From: Tahibacter soli
GTDB lineage: Bacteria; Pseudomonadota; Gammaproteobacteria; Xanthomonadales; Rhodanobacteraceae
Length of the DNA stretch: 64,000 bases
NCBI RefSeq assembly: GCF_025717065.2
Contig: NZ_JAOVZO020000014.1
Span: forward strand, 124,001 to 188,000
Reading direction: 5' to 3'
In this document: piece by piece, positions 48,301-55,368 of the stretch
Layout: every line of letters starts with the position of its first letter
How positions within the stretch are numbered: position 1 is the first letter of the stretch
Translations under genes and position numbers: made by a program
Notes under the pieces: generated by a model
Database searches by the model: none
What the model saw: only the letters and a program-made list of their open reading frames with translations
Told to the model about the DNA's origin: nothing

Positions 48301-49451
48301 ACGGTCACGCTGCTGCCGACGACCGGCGACGAGGCGCCCGGACCCTGCACGTCGTGGATCGGCGTGATCGTCACGTCGTCGTTGTTGATCGTGCCCTGGC
48401 CCTGCGAATCGCCGGCGTTCGCGCCGGTGATGTTGGTGACATTGACGAAGAACGTCTCGTTCGGCTCGACCGCGGTATCGCCGAGGACGAACACGGTGAA
48501 CGCGTAGGTCGAGCTGCCGGCCGGAATCGTCTGGCCGGTGAGGCTGACCGGGACGTAGTCGTTGTCCTCGGTCGGCGGATTGTCGTCCTGCGCGGTGCCG
48601 TCGGCGGTCGCGATGTCGAACGTCACGCCGCCGGGGCCGGCCGGCGCGCTCAGCGACACGGTGAAGACGAAGTTGGTCGTGCCGCCGTTGCCTTCGGCGA
48701 GCGACACGTCGTTGATGCTCAGCGACGGCGTCGGTATGCCGCCGTTCGGGGTCAGCGAGAAGTCGTCGGTCGCGAGGCCGTCGTCGGCACCGGACGCGTC
48801 GATGTCGGTGTAGCGCACCCAGAACGTCGCCCCGTTCGCGATACCGAGGCCGCCGACCGTCGTCGAGAGCGCCGTGCGCGCCGATGCGGCGTTGCCGTTC
48901 TTCGCCCCGGTCGTCGCGGTATCCGGGGTCACGAACGCAAGTGCCGGGATGTTGGTCCACGTGCCGGTCGTCAGGTCCGTCGCGTTGGTGCTGTACTCGA
49001 CGTTCATCTGATCGGTGCGGGCGGCCGTGCCGAGGCGCCATTCTTCGCCGGTGTAGGCGATCGCGAGACTGACGATCGTGGCGCCGGTATTGTTCGTGAA
49101 GCACGCGCCGTAGTTGGGGATCAGCGTGCCGCTGCGCAGCTGGCCGAGCGCGCGGTCGGTCGCCGCGGCCGCGCCGTAGCTGTAGGTGTCGCCGGTCGTG
49201 CTGGCGCCGGTGTCGACCGCGTACTGTTCGTTGTCGCGCGCGCCGCCGCCGGTTTCGGTCATGAACCAGCCGGGGATCGTCAGGTTGTTCGTCGTCGATC
49301 CGGCCGTGTTCGACAGCGTGTCGAAGTTTTGCGTGTAGGCCGAACCCAGCGTGGTCAGGCTGACGCATTGCCCGAACACGGCCGATGCCGCAAACAGCCC
49401 GGACAGGGCGACGGCGGCACGAAAGACGTGCCGGAAGACGGAACGCGGCAT
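45309..49451 (-). CDS. ExeM/NucH-type extracellular nuclease with Calx-beta and DUF11 repeats
   Basis: A 1380-residue exported protein. GAGGGGG precedes the ATG and a signal peptide follows. Order: a lamin-tail/beta-sandwich N-terminus; a Calx-beta domain (SLSINDVSLAEGNGGTTNFVFTVSLS, about residues 240-350); an OB-like region; an endonuclease/exonuclease/phosphatase domain (about 590-970) with Asn in VASYNLQRFFDD, Glu in IVGVQEVEN, the VNNHLRS His, DMNAF and the final SDHDPVVAYF; then three DUF11 repeats (982 to about 1370). It ends in PVSLQSFDIE. ExeM relatives degrade extracellular DNA and shape biofilms. The EEP residues look complete. It is monocistronic, with a hairpin behind it. Confidence 0.9.
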   Translation of the reverse strand: MPRSVFRHVFRAAVALSGLFAASAVFGQCVSLTTLGSAYTQNFDTLSNTAGSTTNNLTIPGWFMTETGGGARDNEQYAVDTGASTTGDTYSYGAAAATDRALGQLRSGTLIPNYGACFTNNTGATIVSLAIAYTGEEWRLGTAARTDQMNVEYSTNATDLTTGTWTNIPALAFVTPDTATTGAKNGNAASARTALSTTVGGLGIANGATFWVRYTDIDASGADDGLATDDFSLTPNGGIPTPSLSINDVSLAEGNGGTTNFVFTVSLSAPAGPGGVTFDIATADGTAQDDNPPTEDNDYVPVSLTGQTIPAGSSTYAFTVFVLGDTAVEPNETFFVNVTNITGANAGDSQGQGTINNDDVTITPIHDVQGPGASSPVVGSSVTVRGVVTGVKSNGFFVQEPDANVDADPATSEGIFVFTSAAPPAAAAFTAYVQVTGTVAEFVPTSDVLQPPVTELTSPTVAQLLPAGQTLPTAVPLTAAFPSPSGPYDQLERVEGMRVSTASMTVTGPSDGTVNEPNATGTSNGRFHAVVTGVPRPFREPGIEAPNPPPVGTVPPIPRWDSNPERVRVESATINAQPSLTVKTGDVVGPVVGPLDYGFRGYAIYPDGTQTLVLTPGPALATTVAAATPGEFTVASYNLQRFFDDVNDPAISEPVLTAAAYANRLQKASIAIRNHLLAPDIVGVQEVENLSTLQALAAQINADAVAASQPNPNYVAYLFEGNDVGGIDVGFLVKTADVGGGTPRVAVTAVTQVGLNATWIDPSTGASDLFNDRPPLVLEATVSRLPGVSFPVVVVNNHLRSLIGIEDPAAAGPTTAGDRVRRKRQTQADFLAAYLQGRLTATPGEHLVVVGDMNAFEFNDGLADTIGTIAGTPSPDNQTAVCAVCPIAPNTGDGTDQLNPDLTNLVNTPPAAERYSYVHDGNAQNIDHALVSAGLVTDTVARRIEHPRIGADYPETERNTNTTGLRVSDHDPVVAYFQPTGFTVADVAITKTDSPDPVLAGNNLTYTVTVSNAGPDPAAGTAWSDTLPPGTAFVSLSSAAGWSCTTPAVGAGGAISCTNANFAVGSSVFTLVVGVDAATAAGTVLSNTATATSTTADPTPGNNSATATTTVSTSADLSVTKTDTPDPVVAGTNLTYTITATSAGPSVAANASLGDTLPAGTTFVSLSSAAGWSCTTPAVGSGGTVSCSNPAFAVGSAAFTLVVAVDAATAAGTVLSNTATVASATNDPVPADNSATATTTVGASADLSITNAASTPTAINGQPITYTIVATNNGPSSADAVTLTNVIPTGTTFTSLTSPGGWSCTTPAVGATGTVTCTIAAFTPGSATFGLTVTVDIGLPPTMIVDTAQISSSTTDPTPGNESATATTSTPVSLQSFDIE
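45340..46505 (-). repeat. Three tandem DUF11 units within the nuclease gene
   Basis: Units start at about 46505 (VAITKTDSPDPVLAG), 46117 (ADLSVTKTDTPDPVVAG) and 45725 (ADLSITNAASTPTAING). They are about 390 bases each. The first two share long near-identical stretches such as FVSLSSAAGWSCTTPAVG, which could recombine. Each unit ends in an NSATATTT-like strand. The module is a surface beta-sandwich, commonly repeated in secreted proteins. Confidence 0.8.
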
Positions 49452-49495
49452 GACGACCCCCTCGGTTCTATGCGATTGCGTACGTTTGACGCGCG

Positions 49496-49501
49496 ACTAT
49501 A
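49496..49501 (-). promoter_or_regulatory. Possible -10 element of the nuclease gene
   Basis: TATAGT on the minus strand lies 45 bases before the nuclease ATG, with TTGAGC about 15 bases further upstream as a weak -35. The interval (49452-49619) is shared with the divergent lysozyme gene and contains a short inverted repeat TGACG/CGTCA (49513-49527). Confidence 0.4.
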
Positions 49502-49619
49502 GCAAACGCGATTGACGCTCAACGTCACGGTATGGGGTGGAAAAAATCCGTACCCGGTAGGCTGCCGTAACCGCCGGGTTCGCTGTACATTCGCGCCTCT
49601 TGCACAATGGAGCGTGGCC

Positions 49620-50267
49620 GTGCTCAACGCCGTCGTCGACATTTCGCACTACACCACGATCACGAGCTGGGCCGCCGTCGGGCAGGCCGGCATCCTCGGC
49701 GTGATTGCCAAGGCGACGCAGGGCGCCTCGTACGTCGACCCGACGTTCGCGCAGCACAAGGCGCAGTGCGAGGCGGCCGGCCTTGCGTTCGGCGCGTACC
49801 ATTTCGGGACGGCCGGCGATCCGGTCGCGCAGGCCGACCGGTTTCTCGCGACGGCCGGCGATACACAGCTCCTCGTGCTCGACTTTGAAAGCAACCCGCA
49901 AGGGCAGTCGATGAGCCTGATCGAAGCCGAGCAGTTCGTGCACGAGATCTACGTGCGTACCGGTCGGTACCCTGGCCTCTATTCCGGCAACGACGTGCGC
50001 CAGGCGTTTTCGTCGGCCGGCATCACGCAGCCGGGCCAGACCGAACTGTCGAAATGCTGGCTGTGGATCGCGCAGTACGCGACCGCGCCGCTCGTGCCGC
50101 CGGTGTGGCCGGCGTGGACCCTTTGGCAGTACACCGACGGCGCCGCCGGGCAGGGGCCGTACACGGTCGACGGCATCGGCCGCTGCGACCGCAGCCAGTT
50201 CAACGGGACGGCCGACCAGCTGGCGGCGTTCTGGAACGGGCCGCCGCCGGTGTCGACGCGCGCGTAG
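49620..50267 (+). CDS. GH25-type muramidase (lysozyme)
   Basis: A 215-residue single-domain glycoside hydrolase. The GTG at 49620 is chosen because GGAG lies seven bases upstream and the protein then opens MLNAVVDISHY, the family's first strand with its Asp. Other GH25 strands follow: GVIAKATQG, GAYHFG, and LVLDFESNP carrying the catalytic Asp and Glu, then WLWIAQY and LWQYTDG. It hydrolyses the beta-1,4 link between MurNAc and GlcNAc. No signal peptide is visible, so it needs lysis or a dedicated route to reach peptidoglycan, as phage lysins do; no phage genes are nearby. Confidence 0.85.
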   Translation: MLNAVVDISHYTTITSWAAVGQAGILGVIAKATQGASYVDPTFAQHKAQCEAAGLAFGAYHFGTAGDPVAQADRFLATAGDTQLLVLDFESNPQGQSMSLIEAEQFVHEIYVRTGRYPGLYSGNDVRQAFSSAGITQPGQTELSKCWLWIAQYATAPLVPPVWPAWTLWQYTDGAAGQGPYTVDGIGRCDRSQFNGTADQLAAFWNGPPPVSTRA

Positions 50268-50271
50268 CGCG

Positions 50272-50688
50272 TCAGCGCCTGCCGGCGTGGCGGCGCAGCA
50301 GCACGTACGGCCACAGCCCGCAGAATGCCGTCAGTACGACGAACGCGCCGGCCACGCCCGCGAATTCGGCGATCGTATCGATCGTGCGCCAATGGCCGGT
50401 ATTGAAAAACTGGAAAACGTGAAACAGCCAGTAGGCGATCGCCGGAACGGCAAGAAACAGCCATGCCGCGACGATGACGGGTTTCTTGATTTGCGGGTTC
50501 GACAGTCCCGCGGCCATGTCGGCGGCGTAGTGCTGCGACTGGAACGGATCGGTGGTGTTGTAAGGCAGGCGGAAGGGTTCGCCCTTCGCGCCTTCGATCG
50601 CCGGCTGCGGCAGTTCGGGATCGATCGGCGCGGGGCGCACCAGCTCGTCGATGTTCGTGTGCTTGAGCAGGTCGTTCGGCGTCGTCAT
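50272..50688 (-). CDS. Small two-helix membrane protein
   Basis: A 138-residue protein. The first 65 residues are polar and Pro-rich (NIDELVRPAPIDPELPQP), followed by two membrane helices (PVIVAAWLFLAVPAIAYWLFHVF and EFAGVAGAFVVLTAFCGLWPYVLL) and a short basic tail. No family is recognised. Stops of this and the lysozyme gene are 4 bases apart. It is downstream of, and in the same direction as, the AraC gene, but not overlapping. Confidence 0.65.
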   Translation of the reverse strand: MTTPNDLLKHTNIDELVRPAPIDPELPQPAIEGAKGEPFRLPYNTTDPFQSQHYAADMAAGLSNPQIKKPVIVAAWLFLAVPAIAYWLFHVFQFFNTGHWRTIDTIAEFAGVAGAFVVLTAFCGLWPYVLLRRHAGRR

Positions 50689-50721
50689 CGTTGTCGTTCC
50701 GGCCTCGGGTGTCGTGGATGA

Positions 50722-51597
50722 CTAGCGCGATCGGGCGATCTGTGCCGGGCTCGCGCCCAGCACGCGCCGCATCGCCCGCGCCATATGGCTCGCATGCGCG
50801 AAGCCCGCTTCGAGCGCGACGTCGGTCATGCGCCGGCCGCCGGCCGCGAGCAGCGACCGCGCGCGTTCGACGCGCCGCTCGAGCACGAACCGGTGCGCCG
50901 GCATGCCGACCGCCTGCCGGAACAGCGGCTTGAAATGCGACACGCTGAAACCCGCGACGGCCGCGAGTTCGGCGAGCGTCAGGTTCTCGTCGAGATGCGC
51001 TTCGATGTACTCGACGACGTGCCGCAGCCGCCACGCCGGCAGCGCGCGCTGCGGCGGCTCGACCCTGGCGCGGCGCGAGTGCAGCGCGACGAGCCGCGCC
51101 GCGAGCGCGGTCGCGAGGCTGTCGGCGAACAGGCGGCCGCCCGGATACGCGTCGCGGTCTTCCGCCTGCATCATCCAGCCGATGCGTTCGATCTGCGCGT
51201 CGCGCACGTGGATCGCCGAGGCGAGCCCGTCGTCGCGCGCGGCCATCGCGTCGGCCGTTTCGCGCACGAGCGACGGCGACAGCCGCAGCAGCAGCGAGGT
51301 CGCCGGCCGCGACACGATCCAGCGCGTGCTGGAACCGGCCGGCACGACGCAGAACTGGCCGTGCAGGCGCACGCCGCTGCGTTCGTGTCCGTCGGCGCGA
51401 TACGACACCGGCACCGGGTCGCCCAGGTGCAGGCACAGCACGTGACGGCCGTCGACCGGCGAGTCGAACACGCCGGTCGGCACCGGCGACGTCAGCACGT
51501 CGAGCAGCGGCAACCGCGGCGGCGCGGCGCTGGCGAGCGATGCCGGCGGCGGGGCGGGATAGCATCCGGGTCTGTCGCTCGCGGGTCTGTCGCTCAT
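50722..51597 (-). CDS. AraC-family transcriptional regulator
   Basis: A 291-residue regulator. The N-terminal part is a cupin-like ligand domain (CVVPAGSSTRWIVSRPA), and the C-terminal part (about residues 190-288) holds two helix-turn-helix units: LTLAELAAVAGFSVSHFKPLFRQAVG and MTDVALEAGFAHASHMARAMRRVLGASP. It is divergent from the Tat-exported hydrolase with 139 bases between them, so that gene is the likely target. The effector is unknown. Confidence 0.88.
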   Translation of the reverse strand: MSDRPASDRPGCYPAPPPASLASAAPPRLPLLDVLTSPVPTGVFDSPVDGRHVLCLHLGDPVPVSYRADGHERSGVRLHGQFCVVPAGSSTRWIVSRPATSLLLRLSPSLVRETADAMAARDDGLASAIHVRDAQIERIGWMMQAEDRDAYPGGRLFADSLATALAARLVALHSRRARVEPPQRALPAWRLRHVVEYIEAHLDENLTLAELAAVAGFSVSHFKPLFRQAVGMPAHRFVLERRVERARSLLAAGGRRMTDVALEAGFAHASHMARAMRRVLGASPAQIARSR

Positions 51598-51736
51598 CGG
51601 GCGATCGTTGTGCCGGCCGGCGCGCGATGCAAGTGACGAAGATCATCCGCCGGTGTCCGGCATCGTCCGTTCGTGCGCGACGCGGCGGGCCGCGCATTGC
51701 GACGATCGCCGCACGACATTCGTGCTGGAGATTCGC

Positions 51737-52705
51737 ATGCAACGCAGAACCTTTCTGGAACTGACCGCCGCGGCGCTGGCGGCCGGCGCCGTCGCCGCGC
51801 ACGCGCCGCGGGCGGACGCCGCCGAGCGCGAGACGCTCGACGCCGCTGCCTACCGCAGGACACGCCGCTACGCGGACCTGCCGTTCGGCAGGATCGCCTA
51901 CGTCGAGCGCGGCACGGGCCCCGCGGCGTTGTTCCTGCACGGCGCGCCGCTGAACGGATTCCAGTGGCGCGGCGCGATCGAACGGCTCGCGCCGCACCGG
52001 CGCTGCATCGCGCCGGATTTCATGGGGCTGGGCTATTCGCAGATTCCCGAAGGCCAGTCGCTGGCCGCCGATGCGCAGGCCGCCATGCTCGCCGCATTGC
52101 TCGACGCGCTGAAGGTCGACGCGGTCGACATCGTCGCGAGCGACAGCGGCGGCGCGGTCGCGCAGCTGCTGCTCGCCGGGCATCCCGGCCGCGTGCGTTC
52201 GATGCTGCTGACGAACTGCGACGTCGAACCCGACAGTCCGCCCGCGAAAGTGATGCCGGTGATCGAACTCGCGCGCGCCGGCAAGCTCGCCGACGACACC
52301 GCGAAGTGGCTCACCGACAAGGCGCTCGCGCGGTCGACGTTCGGCGCGGCGGTGTTTGCCGATCCGGCGCGCTTCGCCGACGAGACGATCGACTATTACG
52401 TGACGCCGCTGGTATCGACGCCGCTGCGACGCCGGCAGTACGAGGCGTTCCACGTCGCGCTCGCGCCCAATCCGCTCGCCGGCATCGAAGCGACGCTCAA
52501 GCGCAGCGCGGTGCCGGTGCGCATCGTCTGGGGCGCGGCCGACGATCTGTTTCTGCAGACCGACGCCGACTATCTCGACCGCACGTTTGCCGGGTCGCGC
52601 GGCGTGCGTCGCGTGCCGGGCGCGAAGCTGTTCTTCCCCGAGGAATTCCCGGACGTGATCGCCGAGGAAGCGCTGCGGCTCTGGGGCGTGCGCGCCGGTC
52701 GCTGA
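51737..52705 (+). CDS. Tat-exported alpha/beta hydrolase with Asp nucleophile position and no catalytic His
   Basis: A 322-residue alpha/beta-hydrolase of the haloalkane/fluoroacetate dehalogenase-like branch. The N-terminus MQRRTFLELTAAALAAGAVA is a twin-arginine signal. The oxyanion loop FLHGAPLNG is normal. At the nucleophile elbow the sequence is IVASDSGGAVAQ: aligned with GHSMGGAVAQ-type proteins, Asp136 occupies the nucleophile site, as in dehalogenases. The acid is probably Asp in VWGAADDLF. At the His site, where families have GGHFF or GAGHF, this protein reads GAKLFFPEEFP, with Leu in place of His. It may be inactive or use other chemistry. GGAG precedes the ATG. It is controlled perhaps by the divergent AraC protein. 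Confidence 0.75.
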   Translation: MQRRTFLELTAAALAAGAVAAHAPRADAAERETLDAAAYRRTRRYADLPFGRIAYVERGTGPAALFLHGAPLNGFQWRGAIERLAPHRRCIAPDFMGLGYSQIPEGQSLAADAQAAMLAALLDALKVDAVDIVASDSGGAVAQLLLAGHPGRVRSMLLTNCDVEPDSPPAKVMPVIELARAGKLADDTAKWLTDKALARSTFGAAVFADPARFADETIDYYVTPLVSTPLRRRQYEAFHVALAPNPLAGIEATLKRSAVPVRIVWGAADDLFLQTDADYLDRTFAGSRGVRRVPGAKLFFPEEFPDVIAEEALRLWGVRAGR

Positions 52706-52720
52706 GAACGCGGGATTGCG

Positions 52721-52750
52721 CCACGGCGCCGGTGCATGCCGGCGCCGTGG
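52721..52750. terminator. Bidirectional hairpin between convergent genes
   Basis: Arms CCACGGCGCCGG (52721-52732) and CCGGCGCCGTGG (52739-52750) pair perfectly around TGCATG. It lies 15 bases after the hydrolase stop and 7 bases before the stop of the collagen-like gene, so it can serve both. Confidence 0.65.
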
Positions 52751-52757
52751 CTGCTGG

Positions 52758-54518
52758 CTACCGGAAAAGCAGATTTTCCGGCGCCGGCGTGACGGTCTGG
52801 AAGATCCAGCCCGCGCCGCCGGCCGTGGCGTTCACCACGGTGCCGGGAATGTTGTTGCCGCCGTTGCCGCCATTGCCGCCCGACGCGCCGCCGCCGCCGC
52901 CGCTCAGGAACGCGCCGGTGGACGGGATGTCGGTGCCGGCGAGGCCGCCGTTGGTCTGCAACGTGCCGGTATTGCTGACCGACGCCGTGGAGATCAGATG
53001 CACGATACCGCCGCCGCCACCGCCGCCGCCGCCGGGGCCGGTCGAATTGGTGGTGTTGCCGTTGACGCCGTTCGCGCCGTTGCCGCCGTTCGCACGGATC
53101 GTGCCGCCGACCGCGAGCGAGCCCTTGGCGGCCACGATCACCACGCCGCCCGCGCCGCCGCCGCCGCCGGCCGCATCGGTCGTCGTCGTCGCATTGACGC
53201 CGTTGGTGCCGCTCGCGCTGATCAGTCCACCGCTGGGCAGCGAGAAATTGCCGTTCGCGGCGATGAGGAGGCTGCCGCCGCCGTCGCCGCCGCTGTGGGT
53301 CGCCGACGCGGTATTCGCCAGGCGTTCGCCGGCGCCGCCGGCCGCGAACGGCGCGCCGCGCAGTTGCAGCGCCTGCGCGCGCGCAAGACCCACGCCGCCG
53401 GTCGGCTGGCCCGGCGCCCCGAGCGAAATGCCGGGATTGGGCATGCCGGCGCCGCTGTCGGTCGCGCCCGGCAGCACCGAGATCGTGCCCGTGATCGTGA
53501 CGTTGCCGGTGGCGCGCAGCACGGTGCCGCTCGGCACGATCAGCGTGCCGCCGATCGTGATCGACGTGAACTGCATCGTGGTCTGACCTGCGCTCACGAG
53601 CGCGTTCCAGCCCGTGGTCGAAGTGATGTCGAGCGTCGAGCCGTTCGCGACGTTCAGCGCGCCGCTGCTGCCGTCGCCGTAGGCGCCCGCCGCGCCGGCG
53701 GGGCCTTGCGGTCCGGTTGCGCCCGTCGCACCGGTCGTCCCCGTCCCCGTGGCGCCGGTGGGACCCGTGGCGCCGGTCGGACCCGCCGCACCGGTCGGTC
53801 CCGTTGCGCCGGTGTTTCCCTGCGTACCGGTCGCGCCGTTGTTGCCCTGCGCGCCGGCGGGACCCGTGGGGCCCGTCGCGCCCAGGCCGCCGGTCGGGCC
53901 GGTGGCGCCGGTCGCGCCGCTCGGTCCGGTCGCGCCCGTAGCGCCCGTGGCACCGGTCGGTCCCGTCGGGCCGGTAGCGCCCGTGGCACCGGTCGGTCCC
54001 GTCGCGCCGGTCGGTCCTGCGACGCCGGCATCGCCCTGGGCGCCGGTCGCGCCCGTCGGCCCCGTCGCACCGGTCGGCCCGATGGCGCCGGTCGGTCCGG
54101 CTGCGCCGGCGGGTCCGGTCGCGCCGGTGGCGCCCGTCGCGCCCGGATTGCCGCTCAACGCGTACTGCGCGACCGGTGCCGCGGCGACCGGCTGGCGCGG
54201 GGCCAGCACCTGGCCGTTGACGGTGATTTCCAGCCAGCGCTGCTGGCCGTTGAACGCGCCCGCGAACGGCAGGTCGATCGTGAACAGGCCGTCGAGTACC
54301 GGATACGCGTTCGCGTCGTACGCGCTGCCGATCTGCAGTCCGCCGGTCGCGGCGTCGAACAGCGCGAAGTGCAGATTGCGCGTACCGGTGACCGGCTCTC
54401 CGTCGTGCTTCAACTGGCCCTGGTACGTGAAGTTCTGCGACTGCGGCGCGGCATGCGCATTGGCGACGGCAAGCGCGCCGCAGACGAGTACGGACAACAG
54501 GCGGCGGCGTGCCGTCAT
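52758..54518 (-). CDS. Secreted collagen-like protein
   Basis: A 586-residue exported protein. The ATG overlaps the stop of the upstream small gene (ATGA). After the signal peptide ([23 protein letters not shown]) comes a beta domain of about 95 residues ([18 protein letters not shown], as in collagen-like phage and bacterial proteins). About 45 uninterrupted Gly-X-Y triplets follow, mostly GAT and GPT, then a two-residue break and about seven more. The C-terminal half is Ser/Thr/Gly-rich, repetitive beta-helix-like sequence with Gly runs (GGGGGAGG and GGNGGNGGNN). A triple-helical stalk with a globular or beta-helical tip at the cell surface is inferred. There is no anchor or sortase motif. 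Confidence 0.82.
   Translation of the reverse strand: MTARRRLLSVLVCGALAVANAHAAPQSQNFTYQGQLKHDGEPVTGTRNLHFALFDAATGGLQIGSAYDANAYPVLDGLFTIDLPFAGAFNGQQRWLEITVNGQVLAPRQPVAAAPVAQYALSGNPGATGATGATGPAGAAGPTGAIGPTGATGPTGATGAQGDAGVAGPTGATGPTGATGATGPTGPTGATGATGATGPSGATGATGPTGGLGATGPTGPAGAQGNNGATGTQGNTGATGPTGAAGPTGATGPTGATGTGTTGATGATGPQGPAGAAGAYGDGSSGALNVANGSTLDITSTTGWNALVSAGQTTMQFTSITIGGTLIVPSGTVLRATGNVTITGTISVLPGATDSGAGMPNPGISLGAPGQPTGGVGLARAQALQLRGAPFAAGGAGERLANTASATHSGGDGGGSLLIAANGNFSLPSGGLISASGTNGVNATTTTDAAGGGGGAGGVVIVAAKGSLAVGGTIRANGGNGANGVNGNTTNSTGPGGGGGGGGGIVHLISTASVSNTGTLQTNGGLAGTDIPSTGAFLSGGGGGASGGNGGNGGNNIPGTVVNATAGGAGWIFQTVTPAPENLLFR
53685..54157 (-). repeat. Gly-X-Y coding repeat tract
   Basis: Nine-base and eighteen-base near repeats coding for GATGPT-type triplets. 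The DNA copies are diverged at third positions but similar enough for slippage or recombination to change length between strains. Confidence 0.8.
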
Positions 54519-54820
54519 GGCGTTTCCCCTTCGAAACCGTTGCGGAAGATCGTGTCGGAGACGAGCGGCGCGGCCACCCAGAATCCCGACACCAGTTGGT
54601 AGTCGGCGCTGCCCGAATAGCCGGGCGCCGGCTGGCCGATCGTGCCGTCGAGCCGCGTCGCGCCGGCTTGCGACGTGCCGCCGCCGCCGTGGACGGCGTA
54701 CCAGTCGATCGCGTAGTCGGCCGTCGCGTTCGACGCGGCGCCGAGCGTCAGCAGCGCGCCGAGCACGCGCAGGCGCGCGCTCGCGGCGACGCTGCGCCGT
54801 GGTGGCGTGTGGATGTGCAC
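54515..54820 (-). CDS. Small exported protein with IFRNGFE tail
   Basis: A 101-residue protein beginning at GTG 54820 after GGGGGGAC. A basic N-terminus and [18 protein letters not shown] form a signal peptide. The mature part ([33 protein letters not shown], then [14 protein letters not shown]) matches the short conserved segment often found at the start of larger exported proteins of this group. It ends [13 protein letters not shown]. It is translated together with the collagen-like protein. It may be a stand-alone carrier of the tail signal or a companion of the collagen-like protein. Confidence 0.75.
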   Translation of the reverse strand: MHIHTPPRRSVAASARLRVLGALLTLGAASNATADYAIDWYAVHGGGGTSQAGATRLDGTIGQPAPGYSGSADYQLVSGFWVAAPLVSDTIFRNGFEGETP

Positions 54821-55368
54821 GGATTGTCCCCCCTGATGGGTTGCCGCCGTTGCGCCTCATGCGCACGTCGGCGTATCGAAGGGTAGCGCAAAACAGCGGC
54901 GGTTCCTGTCGCATTCCGTGCCGGATATGGCCGTGAGCGAACCTGCGTTACGGGCAACGACCGGCGCGGGGCCGGTGCATTCACGTAGTACGGGGTCGCA
55001 AAGCGCAGGCCTTGCGCGAGGGGCGACGCGATGCCGGTCGAACGCGAAAGCGGTGCGCGTGTGCCTGAACGGCACGACGGGCTCGCGTACCGCGCGAGCG
55101 CGCGCAACGTGCGGTTCCGCGGCTGGGCCGCCGGTCGGATAGACCGCGGCGCCGCCCGGCCCGGCGGTCAGACGCCGGGCTCCTGTTGCCTTCAACGACG
55201 CGGATCGCACGGCCGCCGACGGCCGTGCCGTCGCGTGCGCGTTTGTCGTGTCGAAATCCGAGTAGTTTCCACAGACGGTGCGCGTTTGTTCGAAAAGTGC
55301 GAACTGCGCAACGTTTCAAGGTGCAACACGAGAATAATTCCAATATCCCAAAACCGCTCGGGGGTTTC
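54821..55368. other. Intergenic region between divergent genes
   Basis: About 550 bases with no supportable gene; the open frames are Arg/Ala/Pro-rich shadows. It must contain the promoters of the small tail protein and of the TonB receptor. A hairpin (55207-55228) and an AT-richer stretch before the receptor (about 55328-55352) are the only notable features. Confidence 0.55.
55207..55228. promoter_or_regulatory. Hairpin in the leader region of the TonB receptor
   Basis: GCACGGCCG and CGGCCGTGC pair perfectly around CCGA, about 140 bases upstream of the receptor start. There is no T-run. It could be an operator, an attenuating structure or chance in GC-rich DNA. Confidence 0.35.

Noticed and set aside
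46542-49502. A 986-codon open frame on the plus strand
   Set aside because: It lies antisense to the well-supported nuclease; its product is Arg/Val/Gly-rich without any domain, the usual pattern of high-GC shadow frames.
53685-54157. Repeat array that could be taken for a CRISPR or VNTR locus
   Set aside because: The repeats are in frame and code for Gly-X-Y triplets; there are no spacers or cas genes.
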